A DNA stretch of 22,224 nucleotides from Choanephora cucurbitarum (Eukaryota; Mucoromycota; Mucoromycetes; Mucorales; Choanephoraceae), in assembly GCA_025331435.1 (NCBI GenBank), contig JAIWNI010000218.1, forward strand, positions 1-22,224, read 5' to 3'. The notes beneath the pieces were generated by a model. It did not search any database. It was not told where the DNA came from and saw only the letters and a program-made list of their open reading frames with translations. This document shows positions 19,027 through 22,224 of this stretch, piece by piece. Both the position numbers and the translations under genes were made by a program. How positions within the stretch are numbered: position 1 is the first letter of the stretch; each line of letters starts with the position of its first letter.

Positions 19027-21539
19027 TTAAAGTTTGTTTCTGTAGACTGGAGGTTGCTTTTTTTTCTTGGCTGCTTCGAAGTCTACAACACCAGCAAAAT
19101 CCAAAAAGTACAACAGAGCACCTGTCTCCAACATGTTGTTGTTGTTGGAGGCTACGTTGTTTGATGCCTGCATCGTACGTTTTGGCACTCGAATTGATCT
19201 CTCCATGGATCTGGCACTTGTTGAAGTCATTGGGCCAAAGAAGCCTTTATACTCACCAACGTGAGAGAGCAGGTGCATGTTGATACGGTAAACGGTTTTA
19301 GAAAGCTTTTTGGCAGCAATTGCCCGGTCCAAGAACACGAATCACTTTTCAAAGTTGCTATAAAGAAATCAACATGTGAGTTAATGAGCAATAATGTTAC
19401 TAGCTACATCAGTACTTACTCTTCCATTTCTTTTATTAGGCTTGTATCAAGTTTCTTTTGCAACATGATAGACAAGCCACGAACAACAGCAACAAGAGCT
19501 TTGGCGGCATCAGCTGATAAAAAAGGAGCAGCCAAAGTGGGGAATGTGTACCGAAGCACGTCTAACCAGCAGACGGAACGGTAAACACTAGGCTTCTTCT
19601 TGGATCGAACGTTGTAGGGATTCCAGCTCCTCAAAAACTAGAAACATGACCTCTTGACACTTCCAACGATTTTCGATCAACATGCCAGCATGCGAAGGAA
19701 ATTTGAATGGATAGTTTGCTTCGTTTTCAGTGTATATATACTTGTCATTGAAAGACGGTGATAATATTTCGTACAACAGTTTAGCAACATTTGGAGCAAA
19801 ATGAAATTCATCCAAGACAACAAAAAAGGAGAGGTAAAAGAAGAAAGGTCACCAAAAGTAAAAGGGGGACGAATGCCGTAGTTGTCTTGATTGAGAAAGT
19901 CCTATTAATCATGTAAGTCGGTTGTATGGAACGAAAGGTACACATTACTTACAGCATCGTCCAACATCAAACTAGCAACTGTTCTTGAAGGTTGATTGCG
20001 AAGAGTGTAATACGTGCCGTTCTTGCCATTTTCGTCGGGATGTTGACCTTTGGCTGAAAAAAAAGGTATGTCAATAAACACAATTATGACGTGTTTAGTT
20101 CAATCATAAAATTACTCAAGCAGTACTTGCACCCAAACCAAGAGCCATGACCTATAATCAATCATTAGCGACACTGATGCAAGATACAAATCTATTGTCT
20201 TACCACCAAAGTCAACAAGTTTGTTGCTTTCTACAAGATCAAAAGTGATGCAAAGTAAATGCATATGCGCCAAAGCCTTTTCTCTGCCATCCACCAAGAC
20301 ATGGAAAGGCTGTTTGCTGAAGACTTCGAATTTCTTGTTGATGGGCTTCAAAAAACTCTTCACATCACGTTTGCCATCACAACAAAGAATAGTAGCTTCG
20401 AACATGTTCTTGTTCTCCAAACTATGCAAATAAAACGTAAGTAAAGCGAAACCTTATTTATCGGTAAGCTTACTGAATGGTAGGTTCATAGTTCAGCAAG
20501 ATTACATAAATGATCATCATTGACTTGGTAGATTTTCTGGATGTAAATCCATCGACGGCCAACAAAACACCTTGATCCAGAGGAAGTCTGAAGGCCTCTT
20601 GTCGCTTCATAGTCTTGTACATATTACTACAGAAAATGTCAAAAATTTCGTCCTCATCATGCTTGCTGTTCTCAAATTCACGATGACGATACATCATATC
20701 GTCTTGCTCGGAATCGACAGCCAAGAGTTGAACAAATTTACGTGCAATGAGCACATACTTGGGGTACGTCTTCTTGAGTGCATTTCGTTCGGTGTTGCAC
20801 AGGAGACAAGACATTAAGGTTTGGTCGTCTTCAATATGAAAAAGATAACAGCCTCTTGCACAGGTTTCGTATTCTACAACAAGTGGATAGGATATTTTGC
20901 GCTTGGCGAGAGCTAATGCTGCTTTATTGCTGTTGATCTTACCACGGCCTGAGTTCAAGACAAATTATGTGAGTACGTACATTCATCAGTTTTAAAGCCA
21001 GTACTCTCACCTCCAAGCTCCTTCAAAGCATGATTAACAAAGTAGAAGAAATCATTGGCATCATTGACACTGCTATCTGTTTCTCTACAAGTGTTTAAGA
21101 ACATGAAGCTAAGAATTTCAACAGTAGTGAAGACATTCTTAGGGTTGCAAATGGACATGTCAAATGGGGTTGATACATCAGGAACGCTGGAGGCCATAAG
21201 ATAAGTTTTCGGATTAGTATATTCTACACACACATCTGTTAATGAAGATATACGCTGCTCGTCTAACTCCATCTGTTCCATATGAGGTTCAGTAGAAAGA
21301 TCAACATCATAGTCGTCAACTTAAGTTCCTCAAGCATAAATGGCAAATTCTGCTAAGTTTTGATCTTCTTCACAAAGAACAGATTGCAAGTCTTGAGGTT
21401 CTTCTCGAGTAGCACCCAAATGGGCCACAGTTTCAAGACCTTGGCTACCATTGTCTCTCTTGGCAACATGGTAAATGATAGGAACAATACCAACTCTACG
21501 GAGACGTCTTTGGAATTCGGTATGATCAGCAAGAGACAT
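19027..21539 (-). pseudogene. tnp2-like (CACTA/EnSpm-type) transposase, copy 2, seven exons, decayed
   Basis: Predicted exons (minus): 21539-20981, 20948-20474, 20421-20204, 20151-20116, 20053-19953, 19901-19420, 19357-19027; all joints have GT-AG ends and keep frame, most introns being 51-62 nt (the first only 32). Motifs in order: CARGCYLFHIED, LMSCLLCNTERN, DEIFDIFCSNMYK, GVLLAVDGFTSRKS, then LVDFG joined to GHGSWFGCKYC, DNYGIRPP, LDEFHFAPNVAKLLYE, YRSVCWLDVLRYTFPTL, INMHLLSHVGEY and STSARSMERSI. Damage: TGA 21332-21330 and TAA 21323-21321 close together in the N-terminus, one-base losses at A runs 19822-19827 and 19633-19637, and TGA 19344-19342 at a conserved Trp position. The protein is clearly divergent from copy 1, so they are different families of the same superfamily. 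It ends in a Lys-rich tail. Confidence 0.85.
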
Positions 21540-21756
21540 TATTTATAAATAAGGTCTTGGTTGAAAGAAAAAGTTAAGTTATGAAGGATATAATCACTAT
21601 GAATAAAATTTTAGTGAATAATTCGCGAAAATTCCGTTAACATTCACGGAAAAAAATTTCAGTGACTACAGCGTTTTTTCAAGGTTTTCACTGAAAATTC
21701 ACTGTTCTTATCACCATAATTCACGGTTTTCACTGAAAAAAAAGCAAGCGTTATGC
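21540..21756. repeat. Cluster of TTCACTGAAA-type inverted and direct repeats upstream of tnp2-like copy 2
   Basis: TTTCAGTGA (21657-21665) pairs with TCACTGAAA (21688-21696), and TCACTGAAA recurs at 21730-21738. ATTCACGG occurs near 21642 and 21719, and TTCACTG again near 21699. Such dense short repeats at an element end resemble the subterminal repeats that transposases bind in CACTA-type elements. No matching cluster is seen on the other side of the gene. Confidence 0.55.
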
Positions 21757-21886
21757 TAGCTTGAGTTCTTATTATTGGCTCATATTCTGTTATTATTAAT
21801 GGCTCATAATATGCTCATATTGTATGCTTATGCTTTAGCTTCCATTTCATGCTATATATATCTGAACTAATGTATCATTTTATAAT

Positions 21887-21922
21887 GTAGTTTTCAGTAA
21901 GACCATTTTTATTTACTGAAAA
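21887..21922. repeat. Candidate transposon end and inverted repeat TTTTCAGTAA/TTACTGAAAA
   Basis: TTTTCAGTAA (21891-21900) and TTACTGAAAA (21913-21922) form a perfect 10-bp inverted repeat with a 12-bp spacer. GTAGTTTTCAGTAA (21887-21900) is also an inverted match (13 of 14) to 18813-18826 on the far side of tnp2-like copy 2. I found no target-site duplication, so the element boundary remains a proposal. Confidence 0.45.
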
Positions 21923-22046
21923 AGATAGAATGGCAAAAGCAATATGTGAGATTTTGAGATATAGCGTTAGAGACACTAATGAAAACAATCTCAAATTCTG
22001 TTGTATGTTAGCAAAACGTCAAGAAAGATAAATCTATTTTACTTAC

Positions 22047-22224
22047 AGTGTCTCTTTCTGCCTCGCTTAAAATTGCTTGAAGAAGAGGGATCATCCTAAT
22101 AATGAAAGATTGTAGTTTAAATAGTATTCTATACATTAAGAGTTTCAAGATGCATTACATTTTGTCTCTTGGATGAGGTAGCCTGTCCCTCATCTTCAGC
22201 TTCATCAGTGCCCTTATCGCTTTC
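22047..22224 (-). CDS. Two exons of an unidentified gene running off the right edge (acidic, AT-hook-like)
   Basis: The minus strand from the edge reads an acidic, Ser-rich frame (ESDKGTDEAEDEGQATSSK) ending at a splice donor (exon 22224-22159). A 63-nt GT-AG intron follows, then a short exon (22095-22047) DDPSSSSNFKRGRKRH ending at a strong donor GTAAGT. KRGRKR resembles an AT-hook or nuclear localisation signal. It may be the N-terminus of the Crypton-type recombinase whose first visible exon starts at 18722, with tnp2-like copy 2 lying in the intron. Phases differ by one base, so this is unproven. The start is outside the window. Confidence 0.4.

Noticed and set aside
1..22224. CRISPR arrays, tRNA or rRNA genes
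   Set aside because: No regularly spaced direct repeats, no cloverleaf-like segments with a GGTTCGA-type T loop, and no rRNA-like conserved blocks were seen.

Overview
The window looks like nuclear DNA of a filamentous fungus, most likely early-diverging (Mucoromycota type). It is AT-rich, its coding stretches are split by short GT-AG introns (about 50-90 nt), and nearly every recognisable gene belongs to a mobile element. There is no bacterial operon structure, rRNA, tRNA or CRISPR array, and no clear host housekeeping gene. The fungal assignment is inference from intron style and element types.

Layout. 3-815 (+): end of a Ty3/Gypsy reverse transcriptase, cut off by an A/T-rich low-complexity block (816-1110). 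1218-4395 (-): a decayed tnp2-like (CACTA/EnSpm-type) transposase, copy 1. 4866-5523 (+): an unrecognised coiled-coil/basic protein gene; a related N-terminal fragment lies on the other strand at 5981-6160, with a second low-complexity block between them. 6161-7362: no gene seen. 7363-7723 (+): a broken Cys-pair/coiled-coil ORF. 7827-12873 (+): a near full-length but broken Helitron (zinc knuckles, HUH/two-Tyr Rep, Pif1-type helicase) with a 359-bp solo LTR inside the helicase. 13185-13304: a 120-bp inverted-repeat element. 13330-14430 (+) and 14763-15460 (-): a 5' part and a 3' part of tnp2-like transposases facing each other. 15965-18722 (-): a Crypton-type tyrosine recombinase (Ndc10_II-like) in five exons. 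19027-21539 (-): tnp2-like copy 2 in seven exons. 22047-22224 (-): exons of a further gene running off the window.

The elements do not form a pathway. They are independent transposons stacked and nested in one locus, and all long genes are damaged. Two damage patterns recur: twelve one-base frameshifts, mostly at short A/T runs and nearly always one base short, and fifteen in-frame stops that can each be explained by a single C-to-T or G-to-A change. Most notable are the same conserved tryptophan replaced by TGA in two divergent tnp2 copies, the clean solo-LTR insertion that restores the helicase frame when removed, and the possible nesting of tnp2 copy 2 in an intron of the Crypton gene.
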